DNA from: Hyphomicrobiales bacterium
Lineage (GTDB): Bacteria; Pseudomonadota; Alphaproteobacteria; Rhizobiales; Xanthobacteraceae
DNA: 64,000 nt
Direction: 5' to 3'
NCBI GenBank assembly: GCA_003169835.1
Contig: PNAI01000050.1
Coordinates: 62,001-126,000, forward strand
Positions 47,859-60,979 of this stretch are shown one piece after another. The translations under genes and the position numbers were made by a program. Each line of letters starts with the position of its first letter. Positions within the stretch are counted from its first letter, which is position 1. The notes beneath the pieces were generated by a model. The model did no database searches. It saw nothing but the letters and a program-made list of their open reading frames with translations, and was not told the origin of the DNA.

Positions 47859-49328
47859 GTGCACAGAGGGGGCGGCCGAGTGTGCGTTGGTGGGGTAGTT
47901 GGGATGCCAAGCGTAAGGTGGCAGGGGATACGCTTTGTCGCGGCGGGAATATTTCTGCTGCCCATTGCCATGGTGCCTGTCACGATGCCTGTCACGGCTG
48001 CGGCCGACACATTGGAATGGGCGCTCGTTCAAGCCTATCAAAATAATCCGCAAATTAATTCTCAGCGCGCCGCCGTTCGGGTCACCGACGAAAACGTCCC
48101 GCAGGCGCTGTCCGGCTACCGTCCGCGATTTTCTGTCAGCGGCAGCTTGGGCGAGCAGTATCTCGACGTCTATTCGAAAACGGGAAGCACCCCGCCTTAT
48201 TCGAGTTCATATGGCAACAACGCCGTCTCAAATTACGGATTGACCGGCACGCAGACGCTGCTCAACGGATTTCAAACTGCAAATCGAACGCGTCAGGCGG
48301 AGAGCCAAGTTTCAGCCGCGCGCGAAAACCTTCGGCTGACCGAGCATACGATCCTGTTGGCAGCCGTCACCGCCTACATGAACCTGATCCGCGACGCCGC
48401 GATCCTCGAGCTGCAGCGCCGCAATGTGGAAGTACTGGCTGAACAGCTGCGGCAAACGCGCGATCGTTTCAATGTCGGCGAGGTCACCAGGACCGACGTC
48501 GCCCAAGCGGAATCCCGGTTGGCTGGCGGCCGCGCCTCGATGCTTTCTGCCGAATCCAACTACGTCACGTCCCGCTCGACTTATCGGCAAACCATCGGCG
48601 TGGAAGCGGGAAAGCTTGCGCCGGCAGCTCCTGTCGACCGGTTCTCACCTCGCACGCTCGCGCCCGCGGTCTCGGCGGCGCGCGCGCAGCATCCTTCGGT
48701 CACGGTCGCGATGTACAACGTCGATGCCGCGTTGCTGCAGGTGAGGATCGCCGAGGGTTCGCTCTATCCGACATTGTCACTGCAGGCCAATGCCCAACAG
48801 AGCAACGGCTCATCGACCAATTTTGGCACGTTGCAATCCTCGATCGCGACGATAACCGGCCAGCTCACCATCCCGCTCTATCAGGGCGGCGGTGAATATT
48901 CGCTCATTCGACAGGCCAAGGAGACGCTCGGCCAGCGCCGACTTGACCTCGACACCGCACGCGAGGCCGCCCAACAGAGCGTGGTGCAATCCTGGGGCCA
49001 GCTTGAGGCGGCCAAGGCCCAGATCCAGGCGACGGAAGCACAAGTTGCGGCTGCCGAGATTGCGCTCAATGGCGTGCGCGAGGAGGCGCGCGTCGGCCAG
49101 CGCACCACGATCGACGTGCTCAATGCCCAACAGGAACTCGTGACGGCCCGCGTCGCGTTGGTGACCGCTCAGCGCGACCGCGTTGTCGCATCCTTCGCAC
49201 TGCTCGCCGCGGTGGGGCGCCTAGCGATCCCGGTGCTGGGGCTCAAAGTCCCGGCCTACGATCCGATGGTGCACTATCAGCAGGTCCGCGACAGCTGGAT
49301 CGGGGTTCGAACGCCTGACGGCAAGTGA
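47859..49328 (+). CDS. tolC: TolC-family outer-membrane efflux/secretion protein
   Basis: ALVQAYQNNPQINSQRAAVRVTDENVPQALSGYRPRFS...VGQRTTIDVLNAQQELVTARVALVTAQRDRVVASFALLAAVG; true start may be 47904. Confidence 0.92.
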   Translation: MHRGGGRVCVGGVVGMPSVRWQGIRFVAAGIFLLPIAMVPVTMPVTAAADTLEWALVQAYQNNPQINSQRAAVRVTDENVPQALSGYRPRFSVSGSLGEQYLDVYSKTGSTPPYSSSYGNNAVSNYGLTGTQTLLNGFQTANRTRQAESQVSAARENLRLTEHTILLAAVTAYMNLIRDAAILELQRRNVEVLAEQLRQTRDRFNVGEVTRTDVAQAESRLAGGRASMLSAESNYVTSRSTYRQTIGVEAGKLAPAAPVDRFSPRTLAPAVSAARAQHPSVTVAMYNVDAALLQVRIAEGSLYPTLSLQANAQQSNGSSTNFGTLQSSIATITGQLTIPLYQGGGEYSLIRQAKETLGQRRLDLDTAREAAQQSVVQSWGQLEAAKAQIQATEAQVAAAEIALNGVREEARVGQRTTIDVLNAQQELVTARVALVTAQRDRVVASFALLAAVGRLAIPVLGLKVPAYDPMVHYQQVRDSWIGVRTPDGK

Positions 49329-49606
49329 GTCGCGCCGTCACGGCACGTCATTGGCGGAAGACCGGACCCTGCGCCAATTCGCATTTTTCGCATATCCACA
49401 CATGATTTTGGCGTCCGCCCGCCGTCATGCCATACTGGAATGATAACTGGAATCGCTTCCGGCGTATCGCGTTCGCGTAGGGCGTCCAGTCGCTTAGTGC
49501 GTCTAAGTGTAAGCCGCAAACCCGTAACTGTATGAACGTCTGCGTTGGCGTGCCCCATGGTCATACCCATGGCGGTGCGCGGCGATAGATCTATGAGGAT
49601 TTGGTA

Positions 49607-50308
49607 ATGGCGCAAGCGGCGAAGGCACAAGAACCAACGATGGAGGAAATACTCGCCTCAATTCGTCGCATCATTTCCGACGATGATTCCAAACCGTCGG
49701 CCGCGGCCTCAGCCGCACCGACAGCTCCGACACCGCCTCTTGCTCCCACGCCGCCCCGTCAAGCCGCACCCCCGCCACCGCCCCCTGTTGCGCCGCCGCC
49801 GCCGCCGATTACGGAGCCGAAAGCGCTCAAGCAGGACGGCATCGACCAGATGCTTGCGGAGTTGGATGTTCGCACAGAGCCGACGATCGTTGGCCCCGAA
49901 CCGGCCGATGTTCTCGACCTCACCGAATCCATGGTCGCACCCTCGCCACCGCCGGCTGCTGAAGACACGAATTTCCGGACGATCGACGGCGAGCCCGATG
50001 TCATCTTCCGCGAAACCGAGCCCGAGCCGCCACCGCCTGCGGACAAGCCTATTCCAGAGACGCCTCGGCCCGCCCAACAATTCGCGCCCGAGCGGTCGTT
50101 GCTGTCGAATGCGACGACCGCTGCGGTGGACTCCGCCTTCAACACGCTCGCTCACACCGTCCTGGTGCAGAACGCCCGCACCCTGGAAGACCTCGTGCGT
50201 GAAATGCTCCGTCCGCTGCTCAAGAGCTGGCTTGACGACAACTTGCCGGGCATTGTCGAGCGCATGGTCAAGGCCGAGATCGAGCGTGTGTCGCGCGGCC
50301 GCGGTTAG
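49607..50308 (+). CDS. DUF2497 / PopZ-like protein
   Basis: N-term EPTMEEILASIRRIISDD, Pro-rich middle, C-term LEDLVREMLRPLLKSWLDDNLPGIVERMVKAEIERVSR. Confidence 0.9.
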   Translation: MAQAAKAQEPTMEEILASIRRIISDDDSKPSAAASAAPTAPTPPLAPTPPRQAAPPPPPPVAPPPPPITEPKALKQDGIDQMLAELDVRTEPTIVGPEPADVLDLTESMVAPSPPPAAEDTNFRTIDGEPDVIFRETEPEPPPPADKPIPETPRPAQQFAPERSLLSNATTAAVDSAFNTLAHTVLVQNARTLEDLVREMLRPLLKSWLDDNLPGIVERMVKAEIERVSRGRG

Positions 50309-51510
50309 TTCGGCTGCGCATTGTGCCGCTTCAAGCCGCGCGTGAACTGCCACGCCAGCACCGGTAGCAGCACCATACTGACCAAGAACAGCGGCGGTGC
50401 ACCAAAACGATCGACGATCGGAGCAGAAAGAGTCGTGCCGATTGTTTGGCCGAGGTAATACATCGAAGCGAAAATTGCGACCGCGGTGCCGCGCGCGTCT
50501 GGCGTCATCTGCGAGCCAACCGTCTGCAGCGTGTTGTGCAGCATGTAAAAGCCGAAGCCGATCGCCGTCACCGCGAATGGCGCCAGCGTCCACGTAGGCT
50601 CGACCGCGAGCGCGAAAAAAGCCCCTGCCATGATCAGCCCGCCGGCATTTGCGATGCCGATCTGCCCAAGCCGCTTCAACAGCGGCTTGACTGTGAGGGC
50701 ATAGGCAATGCCGCCGAGGCCGAATGAGCCTACGATCAGTCCGATCGCGGTGAAGCTAAGGCCGAAGCGAAGATGCAGATCGGCGCCCACGAACGTGAAG
50801 ATGCCGAACACCAGCACGCCCTCGAAAAACACCATCACCAGTACGAAGCGCGCCCACGGGTTGGAGAACAGCGTGACGTAATCGGAATACATGCTGCGCG
50901 GTTTGGCCGCCCGGCGATCGGCAGCGCGGGTAACGGGATTGACGATGAGTTCGAACAGCAGCGCCAGCGCCGCAACGGCAAATATCGCCGCCAACACGAA
51001 AAACACATTGCGCCAGCCGAAATAATCGCCGAGCACACCGGCCGCCGCCTGACCCAGCATTTGGCCGGTGATCTGGCCGGCCAGGAAACGGCCCAGCACT
51101 TGCTGGCGGCGCTCGTAAGGCACCACGTCGGCGACGAAGGCCATGCCGAGCGGAATGATCCAGGCCGCGGTCGCGCCCGAGGCCAGCCGCGCGATTGCGA
51201 GCCCGGTGAGCGACTGGGCAAGGCCGCACAGCACCACCATGACGGACGAAAGCGCGCAGGCAACCGCGACGACCCGGTATTTGCCCATCCGGTCGCCGAT
51301 CGGCCCGATGATGAGCTGCACCGTGCCATGGGTGCTGGCGTAGGCTGTGACCACGATCGAAGCCGTGCCGACGGTGGTGCCGATGTCGGCCGCGATCTGC
51401 GGCAGCAGCGTATCGAGCGCGCGCACCATGGCCTGGCTGGCTACGCTGGCGAGCGCCAGGAAGGCGATGGCACGCGTAGGCGTAGCCGGCGGGGCAGGGG
51501 CTTGGGACAC
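50305..51510 (-). CDS. MFS transporter
   Basis: 12-TM-like ORF; IGPIGDRMGKYRVVAVACALSS; likely GTG start at 51510 rather than 51894. Confidence 0.87.
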   Translation of the reverse strand: MSQAPAPPATPTRAIAFLALASVASQAMVRALDTLLPQIAADIGTTVGTASIVVTAYASTHGTVQLIIGPIGDRMGKYRVVAVACALSSVMVVLCGLAQSLTGLAIARLASGATAAWIIPLGMAFVADVVPYERRQQVLGRFLAGQITGQMLGQAAAGVLGDYFGWRNVFFVLAAIFAVAALALLFELIVNPVTRAADRRAAKPRSMYSDYVTLFSNPWARFVLVMVFFEGVLVFGIFTFVGADLHLRFGLSFTAIGLIVGSFGLGGIAYALTVKPLLKRLGQIGIANAGGLIMAGAFFALAVEPTWTLAPFAVTAIGFGFYMLHNTLQTVGSQMTPDARGTAVAIFASMYYLGQTIGTTLSAPIVDRFGAPPLFLVSMVLLPVLAWQFTRGLKRHNAQPN

Positions 51511-51606
51511 TCGGAAATCCGGGCTTGCGTCTGCACGTGCCCGAGGCGTTGACAGGCCCGAGCGTGCCGGGCTTTGTACCGCGCGATCCAAAGCAAACAA
51601 ACGGCA

Positions 51607-54492
<2,886 letters not shown>

Positions 54493-54496
54493 TTCA

Positions 54497-55246
54497 ATGC
54501 GCTGGCTCGCCAAGTGGTTTGGCTTGGGCGTTCTCGGTTTCCTCGTTGTTCTGTTGATCGCGGGCTGGCTGACCGCAAAGCCCAGCGATCCCGTGCTCTG
54601 GCCGCCCGGTGCTGGCGCTGCCGTGGCCGAAATCTACGTGGTCAGTCACGGCTATCATGCCGGCATTGTGGTCAGGCGCGCGTCCACCGAGGAGTTCGCG
54701 GGCCGGCAGGGCAACGCCGCGCTCCTCGCCGTGACAAAGCGTTTTCCGAGCTACCAGTGGATTGAGATCGGCTGGGGTGACGAAGGATTTTATCGATCGG
54801 TGCCCGATGTTGCATCGCTCACATTTACCCAGGCTGTACGAGCCCTCTTTCGGCCGGGCAATCATTCAGTCGTGCACGTCGTCGGCCTCAACGTTAACCC
54901 GCGCGAGGCGTTCCCCAAAAGCGACATGGTGCGGGTCAATCTCACCGCGGAAGGATTTTCGCGCATGCTTGAGCGGCTCGACGCAAGCATCGCCCGCACG
55001 GGGGAGGGCGGCGGTCCTGAAGATCTCGGCGTCGGCCTGTACGGTCCGAGCAAGTTCTTTCGCAGCGTGGATACTTTCAGCATCTTCAACGTCTGCAATC
55101 ATTGGGTGGCGCGATTGCTGGCGGCGGCCGGCCTGCCCACAGCGCCCGTCCTCTCGACGCTGCCGCAGGGCCTCTTGCTCGATCTCAAGTGGCGGGCCGG
55201 CCTGCATCCGCTGCCGCAATCGAAGTTTGATGAGAAACGCCCATGA
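54497..55246 (+). CDS. DUF2459 / TIGR02117-like protein
   Basis: EIYVVSHGYHAGIVVRR...WIEIGWGDEGFYRSVPD...GPSKFFRSVDTFSIFNVCNHWVARLLAAAGLP. Confidence 0.85.
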   Translation: MRWLAKWFGLGVLGFLVVLLIAGWLTAKPSDPVLWPPGAGAAVAEIYVVSHGYHAGIVVRRASTEEFAGRQGNAALLAVTKRFPSYQWIEIGWGDEGFYRSVPDVASLTFTQAVRALFRPGNHSVVHVVGLNVNPREAFPKSDMVRVNLTAEGFSRMLERLDASIARTGEGGGPEDLGVGLYGPSKFFRSVDTFSIFNVCNHWVARLLAAAGLPTAPVLSTLPQGLLLDLKWRAGLHPLPQSKFDEKRP

Positions 55247-55965
55247 ATATTTTTCTCGCCGGCGCTTCTGGAGTCATTGGTCGTCGTCTGGTGCCGCTTC
55301 TGCGCGACGCAGGCCACGTCGTCACCGGCACGACGCGCTCGTCCGAGAAGGCAGCGGCTCTTGAGACGCTTGGCGCAAAAGGCGTGGTGGTCGATGTGTA
55401 TGACGCGCGCGCACTGTTGAAGGCCATGTACGCCGCGCATCCGGATGTCGTCATTCACCAGCTGACCGACTTGCCCGATACCATCAACCCGCAAACCTAT
55501 CCGGCCGCGATCGGGCGCAACTCGCGCGTTCGCATCGAGGGCACGGCCAATCTTGTGGCCGCAGCTCTAATGTCCGGCGCGCGGCGCATGATCGCGCAAA
55601 GCGTCGCCTTTGCTTACGCGCCAGGCGGCGAGCCACATGCCGAGAGCGCACCGCTCGACCGCCGCGCAGAAGGTGCGCGCGGCAAATTGGTCGAAGGCAT
55701 ACTCGCGCTGGAAAAATCCGTCACCGAAGCGCGTGGCATCGACGGCATCGTGCTGCGCTACGGTTATTTCTATGGTCCGGGCACCTGGGATATGGCGCCG
55801 ACGCGCAAGCCGCCGATCCATGTCGATGCAGCAGCCCATGCAGCGCTCCTTGCCGTCACGCGCGGAACTCCAGGCATCTACAACGTCGCCGAGGACGACG
55901 GCGCGGTTTCCATCGATAAGGCGCGCACCGAATTTGGCTTCGATCCGTCATTTTGCATCAGGTGA
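55243..55965 (+). CDS. NAD(P)-dependent epimerase/oxidoreductase
   Basis: MNIFLAGASGVIGRRLVPLLRDAGHVVTGTTRS Rossmann motif. Confidence 0.87.
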   Translation: MNIFLAGASGVIGRRLVPLLRDAGHVVTGTTRSSEKAAALETLGAKGVVVDVYDARALLKAMYAAHPDVVIHQLTDLPDTINPQTYPAAIGRNSRVRIEGTANLVAAALMSGARRMIAQSVAFAYAPGGEPHAESAPLDRRAEGARGKLVEGILALEKSVTEARGIDGIVLRYGYFYGPGTWDMAPTRKPPIHVDAAAHAALLAVTRGTPGIYNVAEDDGAVSIDKARTEFGFDPSFCIR

Positions 55966-55998
55966 TGTGATAGGCTGCGCGCGCGGAGGAACCTGACT

Positions 55999-56949
55999 TT
56001 GCTCGACCTCAACAACCGGCCCGGCGGGCCCAATTTGATCGTGACGGCCAAGACCGCGCACAAGGTGCATTTTCTTGACGCCGCGACACTTACCACGTCG
56101 GTTACGCTCGACATGCCGGGTTCCACGCACGAGATCGCGCTCTCGGCGGACGAACGCACCGCCTATTGCTCGGTCTACGGCGACGGCATCTTCGCAAAAC
56201 GGATCAACCCGGACCGCCGCATCGTGGTAATCGATCTGCCGTCGAAATCGCTCATGCGCGTTATCGACCTGGGCGATGTCTACGCGCCGCATGGCGTGAT
56301 GATCGATACCGCAGGCATGCTGTGGTCGTCGGCTGAACTCGGCAATGCGGTGCTGGCGATCGATCCGAAGATCGACGCGGTGCAAAAGATCGATGTCGGC
56401 GCTACCGCGCATTGGGTCGCGGTGAGCCATGCCAATGGCAAGGTCTTCGTGTCGTGCAAGCAGGACTACGTCGTGGTGATCGACACCGCGCGCCGCACGG
56501 TGACCGGAAAGATCAAGGTGCCGCACGTCATCGAGGGCTTAGCGATATCGCCGGATGGCGGCACGCTCTATTGCTGCGCGCAGACCGCCGCCGAGTTCTA
56601 CATGATCGATGCCCGCGCCGACGCACTGATGCGAACCGTGCCGATTGAGGGCGCCGATGCATCGAAGAATCAAATGCGGCGCGTGCGCGTTTCACCTGAC
56701 AACAAATATGTTGTGGTCTCGTCGAACCAGGATCACCACGCCGCGATCTATGAGGCCGATGGTCTCAAGCAAATCGCCTCGTTCCCCACCCGAAAATCCC
56801 CCATGGGCTTTGGCTTCGCCGCCGATGGCAAGCACGCTTATATCTTCTGCCACGACGACGCGGTGGTGAGCGAATTTGAGCTCGCAAGCGGGCGCGTCAC
56901 GCGCAATTTCACCACCGCCGCCGGTTGCGAATTCATCGTGGCGTATTAA
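55999..56949 (+). CDS. YncE-like beta-propeller repeat protein
   Basis: Repeated (S)PDGGTLYC / VVVIDTARRTVTGKIKVP / SPDNKYVVVSS blades. Confidence 0.8.
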   Translation: MLDLNNRPGGPNLIVTAKTAHKVHFLDAATLTTSVTLDMPGSTHEIALSADERTAYCSVYGDGIFAKRINPDRRIVVIDLPSKSLMRVIDLGDVYAPHGVMIDTAGMLWSSAELGNAVLAIDPKIDAVQKIDVGATAHWVAVSHANGKVFVSCKQDYVVVIDTARRTVTGKIKVPHVIEGLAISPDGGTLYCCAQTAAEFYMIDARADALMRTVPIEGADASKNQMRRVRVSPDNKYVVVSSNQDHHAAIYEADGLKQIASFPTRKSPMGFGFAADGKHAYIFCHDDAVVSEFELASGRVTRNFTTAAGCEFIVAY

Positions 56950-57021
56950 TGAATCCGTCGCAGTTATCGTCTGTCACCTTGAGTCGGAGACCAACCATCG
57001 AGATATGCCCGTCTTCAAGTG

Positions 57022-57330
57022 TTAAGCAGCCGCTTGTTTGATCGGTTCGATCCGTTTTAATTCGACAGCAAGTTGATCTTGTGCACGCTCAAGATCGTAC
57101 TTCGCCTGCATTCCCATCCAGAACGCTGGCGTCGTACCAAAGTAGCGGGCCAGCCGAAGCGCTGTATCGGCAGTTACCGGTGTCTCCTCGCGTGCAAGGC
57201 GTTCAATCCGTGTGCGCGGGATGCCGCAGATCCGTGCAACTGAATAAGCCATTAGCTGCATTGGCTTAAGAAATTCTTCGCGATGTACCTCGCCAGGGTG
57301 AATAGGGGGAAGTCGTTTTTTGGTACTCAT
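57022..57330 (-). CDS. higA: HigA-family antitoxin (XRE HTH)
   Basis: PPIHPGEVHREEFLKPMQLMAYSVARICGIPRTRIERLAREETPVTADTALRLARYFGTTPAFWMGMQAKYDLE. Confidence 0.9.
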   Translation of the reverse strand: MSTKKRLPPIHPGEVHREEFLKPMQLMAYSVARICGIPRTRIERLAREETPVTADTALRLARYFGTTPAFWMGMQAKYDLERAQDQLAVELKRIEPIKQAAA

Positions 57331-57342
57331 CGATCATCCTTC

Positions 57343-57465
57343 TCAGTGGTAATCCCTGATTTCTACTTCCTCCGGGCCAGTCTTGGTCCAGCGAAAGAGG
57401 ATTCGCCATTGCTCATTAATGTGAATCGAATACTTGCCGGCGAGATTGCCTTTCAGGGCTTCTAA
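57343..57465 (-). pseudogene. C-terminal fragment of HigB-like toxin, cut by IS
   Basis: [40 protein letters not shown] in minus frame, open frame joins IS sequence upstream. Confidence 0.8.
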
Positions 57466-58368
57466 GAGGCCGTTTCGAAAGGAGTTGAGTGGTTGGAGTC
57501 GAACGTGATTCCAGGGGGGTTGCTAACACCAACCCCGGAGTTGCCATGTGGACCCCAACCACCCGAAAGCAGCATATTCGCGAGACAAATCGATACCAAA
57601 CCGATGTGATCGATGAGGAATGGCGCGTGATCGAAGCTCACCTGCCTCCGGCGAATAGCATGGGACGGCCGCGGGTCTGACCGATGCGCGAGATCATCAA
57701 CGGCATTTTCTATGTAATGCGCTCTGGCTGCCCTTGGCGTCTGCTACCGAGCGATCTGCCGCCGTGGAGCACCGTCTATCGCTGGTTTGCGAAGTTCCGC
57801 GACGAAGATCGCTTTGAGAGGATCAATCATGCGCTGGTTATGCTCGATCGCGAACGGATTGGACGCCAATCCAGTTCTACGGGTGCAATCATCGACTCCC
57901 AAAGCGTGAAGACGACCGAAGCTGGCGGACCACGCGGCTACGACGCGGGCAAGAAGATCAACGGACGCAAGCGCCATGCGCTGGTCGACACGGATGGGCG
58001 TGGCCTCGTACTCGAACCATATCCCGCGAGTATCCAGGATCGCGACGGCGGTGGACTACTTATCTCGCGCCGCATCTTCCCGTTCATCCAACGGGTCTTT
58101 GCTGACAGCGGATATGCCGGTGAGAAGGTCGCCAGGGCCACGTTGATTGCCGTCGAAATCGTGCGCAAGAATCCCAACCAGATCTGCTTCGCTGTCAATC
58201 CGCGGCGCTGGGTCGTCGAACGGTTCTTCGCCTGGATCGGGCGCAATCGACGACTCGCAAAGGACTTCGAAGCCACTATCGACTCCGCACGTGCCTTCCT
58301 CAACGCCGCCTCTGTCATGCTCCTCGTACGGCGTATCGCACGTGGTTCATGACTTTCGAAACCGACTC
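57466..58368 (+). mobile_element. IS5-family insertion sequence (IS1031-like transposase)
   Basis: Terminal imperfect inverted repeats GAGGCCGTTTCGAAAG / CTTTCGAAACCGACTC enclosing DDE transposase. Confidence 0.85.
57546..58352 (+). pseudogene. IS5-family transposase interrupted by an in-frame TGA
   Basis: 57546-57680 MWTPTTRKQHIRETNRYQTDVIDEEWRVIEAHLPPANSMGRPRV then TGA (57678-57680), same frame continues PMREIINGIFYVMRSGCPWRLLP...IIDSQSVKTTEAGGPRGYDAGKKINGRKRHALVDTDG. Confidence 0.82.
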
Positions 58369-58580
58369 TTAGTTTGCAAATAACTTGGGCAAAGCAACTT
58401 CTGTAAGCTAATTGTAAGCAAGGTCAGACCGTTGCCTCGGAACAACACTCTGCGACCATTTGAAAAACTACTGATGATTTTGATTGGAGTCTTGGCTGCA
58501 ACGTTAGGATCACTCTCGCCAATATATTGCGGTAGTGGCAAGAATGCAGGTCTAAGTCTCGTTTATTTTAGGTTGTCACA

Positions 58581-60140
58581 GTGTTGAGTGCGTTCAGAAA
58601 ATTTTCTCACGAGCATCGCGAGCGACTTTGTACCGGCAGGGGCGTGCAGCATGCTGGCGGCCCGTGTACAAGGTGCGTTTATGCTTTGGGAGTTTTGATA
58701 CTCATCGCGGAGCTCACAGGCTGCGCCGTAGGACCAAATTTCCAGACGCCGGAGGCACCCGACGTGACTGGGTATCTCGCGCGCGGCGGCACGGCCGGCA
58801 GTGCAATCTCTGGCCAGGCGCTGGTCCGCACCGCCGACATTCCTAAGCACTGGTGGAAACTCTTCCACTCGCGGCCATTGAATAACTTGATCGAACAAGG
58901 CATCGCCTACAATGCCGATTTGGAGGCGGCGGAGGCAGCGTTGCGGGTTGCGCAGGCCAATGCGCTGGCGCAACGCGGGCAGTTGTTCCCAGTCGTTGCA
59001 GGCAACTTCAACCCGACCCGGCAGAAAGTCGCGACCCAGGGACTTACGTCGAACGCAGTTGATAGTGCGAACATTTATGACCTGCACACCGCGCAGGTCA
59101 CCGTGTCCTTCGTCCCCGATGTCTGGGGCGGCCTTCGCCGGCAGCTCGAAAACGCGGAAGCTCTGGCTGAAGCCCAAGCCTACCAATACGAAAGCGTCTA
59201 CCTCACGCTCGCCTCCAATATCGCGCTCGCCGCAATCCAGGAGGCCTCGCTGCGCGGCCAGATCGCGGCAACGCGCAGGCTGATCGCGTTGCAAACTCAA
59301 TTGCTCGAAATCCTCCGCCGGCAGAATTCCGCCGGCCAAATCGCGCTCCCCGATGTGGTGGCGCAGGAGACCGCTGTCGCCCAGACGCGACTACTGCTGC
59401 CGCCTTTAGAAAAAGTGCTCGACCAACAGCGAAATCTGCTCGCGGTTCTCACCGGGCAGTTCCCAAGCGAAAGCACGGCCACAACATTCCAGCTCGTCTC
59501 GTTCCGGCTGCCGCGAAAGCTGCCGCTCAGCTTGCCCGCCGACCTCGTGCGCCAGCGGCCTGACGTTCGTGTGGCGGAAGCGAACTTCCACGCTGCCAAC
59601 GCGCTGATTGGCGTAGCGATCGCCAACCGTCTGCCGCAGATCACGTTGACCGGCGCGTACGGCAGCAGCGCCAACGCCATGTCGAAATTGTTCTCGCCCG
59701 ATACCGGGTTCTGGACCATCGCCGCAAATGCCGTACAGCCAATCCTCGACGGCGAGACGCTTGCGAACAAGCAGAAGGCGGCTGAAGCGGCGCGCGCTCA
59801 GTCCGCCGCGCAATACCGCGGCGCAGTGCTCCTCGCGTTCCAGAACGTCTCGGATACGCTGCGTGCTCTGCAGGCCGATGCCCACGCGCTCAACGCAGCG
59901 ATCGCCGCAGAGCAATCCGCGAATCAAAGTATCGACTTAGTGCGTCGTCAGGTCGAGCAGGGTCAAGTCAGCCTGCCTTCCCTGATCAACGCCCAGCAAG
60001 CCTATCTGCAGACCTCCCTCGCGCGTGTGCAGGCCGAAGCCGCACGGCTTGCCGATACCGTCGCGCTGTTCCAAGCTCTCGGTGGCGGCTGGTGGAATCG
60101 GCCGAAACTAGACGCACTGAAAGAGCAAACGCCACAGTGA
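58581..60140 (+). CDS. NodT-family outer-membrane efflux lipoprotein
   Basis: Lipobox LTGCAVGPNFQTPEAP; VRQRPDVRVAEANFHAANALIGVAIANRLPQITLTGAYG. Confidence 0.92.
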   Translation: MLSAFRKFSHEHRERLCTGRGVQHAGGPCTRCVYALGVLILIAELTGCAVGPNFQTPEAPDVTGYLARGGTAGSAISGQALVRTADIPKHWWKLFHSRPLNNLIEQGIAYNADLEAAEAALRVAQANALAQRGQLFPVVAGNFNPTRQKVATQGLTSNAVDSANIYDLHTAQVTVSFVPDVWGGLRRQLENAEALAEAQAYQYESVYLTLASNIALAAIQEASLRGQIAATRRLIALQTQLLEILRRQNSAGQIALPDVVAQETAVAQTRLLLPPLEKVLDQQRNLLAVLTGQFPSESTATTFQLVSFRLPRKLPLSLPADLVRQRPDVRVAEANFHAANALIGVAIANRLPQITLTGAYGSSANAMSKLFSPDTGFWTIAANAVQPILDGETLANKQKAAEAARAQSAAQYRGAVLLAFQNVSDTLRALQADAHALNAAIAAEQSANQSIDLVRRQVEQGQVSLPSLINAQQAYLQTSLARVQAEAARLADTVALFQALGGGWWNRPKLDALKEQTPQ

Positions 60141-60274
60141 CGTTGCTGCCGGATGACCCTGCGTACGGGCTCGGTGGCACTGCGCCGAGGTATTCGTGTG
60201 GCCGCGCTGTGATCTTGCTCGCAAAGTTAGGGGCCGGTTATGATCCACGACATGATCGGTCTGAAACGACTACG

Positions 60275-60979
60275 CTATTTATTCTCCGTCATGATATACC
60301 CAACACCTCGCATGGTGTGAATCTGCACCCTCGCGCCGCAGTCCGCCAGCTGTTTGCGAAGACGATGGATATAAACCTCGATAGCATTTGAAGCGATGTT
60401 TTCGGCAAATCCGAACAGCTGGTCTTCAACCTGCCGCTTTGAGACGACACGGCCTTGGCACCGCATCAGAATCTCGAGCACCGCTACCTCCCGCGCGGAA
60501 AAAATATGTGGCTTATCGTCGATGAAGGCTTGGCGGCTTTCGGTGTCGAAAACAAGATTGGCCACATGCAGCGAACTGCCTAGCAATTGGCCGGGACGGC
60601 GCAGGAGCGCTTGCAAACGCGCCACGAGTTCTTCGAATGCAAACGGCTTGACCAGGTAGTCATCCGCGCCGCTGCGAAGACCGCCGACGCGATCGTCGAC
60701 ACTGCCGCGGGCCGTCAGCACAAGAACCGGAATCGGATCATTGCGGTGCCGGATTTCACGCAAGATTGATAGACCGTCGCCGTCCGGCAAGCCAAGATCA
60801 AGAATGACGGCCGCATAGCGGGTCGCCGTCAAGGCGGCCCGGGCATCGCTGGCGGTAAACAAAACGTCGTTTTCGAAACCGGCGGTCTGAAGTCCCTTGG
60901 CCAGAAGCTCGGCAAGTTCGACGTTGTCTTCGACAATCAGCAATCGCATGCTCGCACAAATCCGATTAGTCCAAATCAA
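60275..60979 (-). CDS. OmpR-family response regulator
   Basis: MRLLIVEDNVELAELLAKGL...VILDLGLPDGDGLSILREIR...VLTARGSVDDRVGGLRSGADDYLVKPFAFEELVARLQALLRR; winged-helix C-terminus. Confidence 0.94.
   Translation of the reverse strand: MIWTNRICASMRLLIVEDNVELAELLAKGLQTAGFENDVLFTASDARAALTATRYAAVILDLGLPDGDGLSILREIRHRNDPIPVLVLTARGSVDDRVGGLRSGADDYLVKPFAFEELVARLQALLRRPGQLLGSSLHVANLVFDTESRQAFIDDKPHIFSAREVAVLEILMRCQGRVVSKRQVEDQLFGFAENIASNAIEVYIHRLRKQLADCGARVQIHTMRGVGYIMTENK

Noticed and set aside
49709-50593. 294-aa minus-strand ORF
   Set aside because: Arg/Gly-rich shadow of the DUF2497/PopZ-like gene
50773-51552. 259-aa plus-strand ORF
   Set aside because: Shadow of the MFS transporter gene
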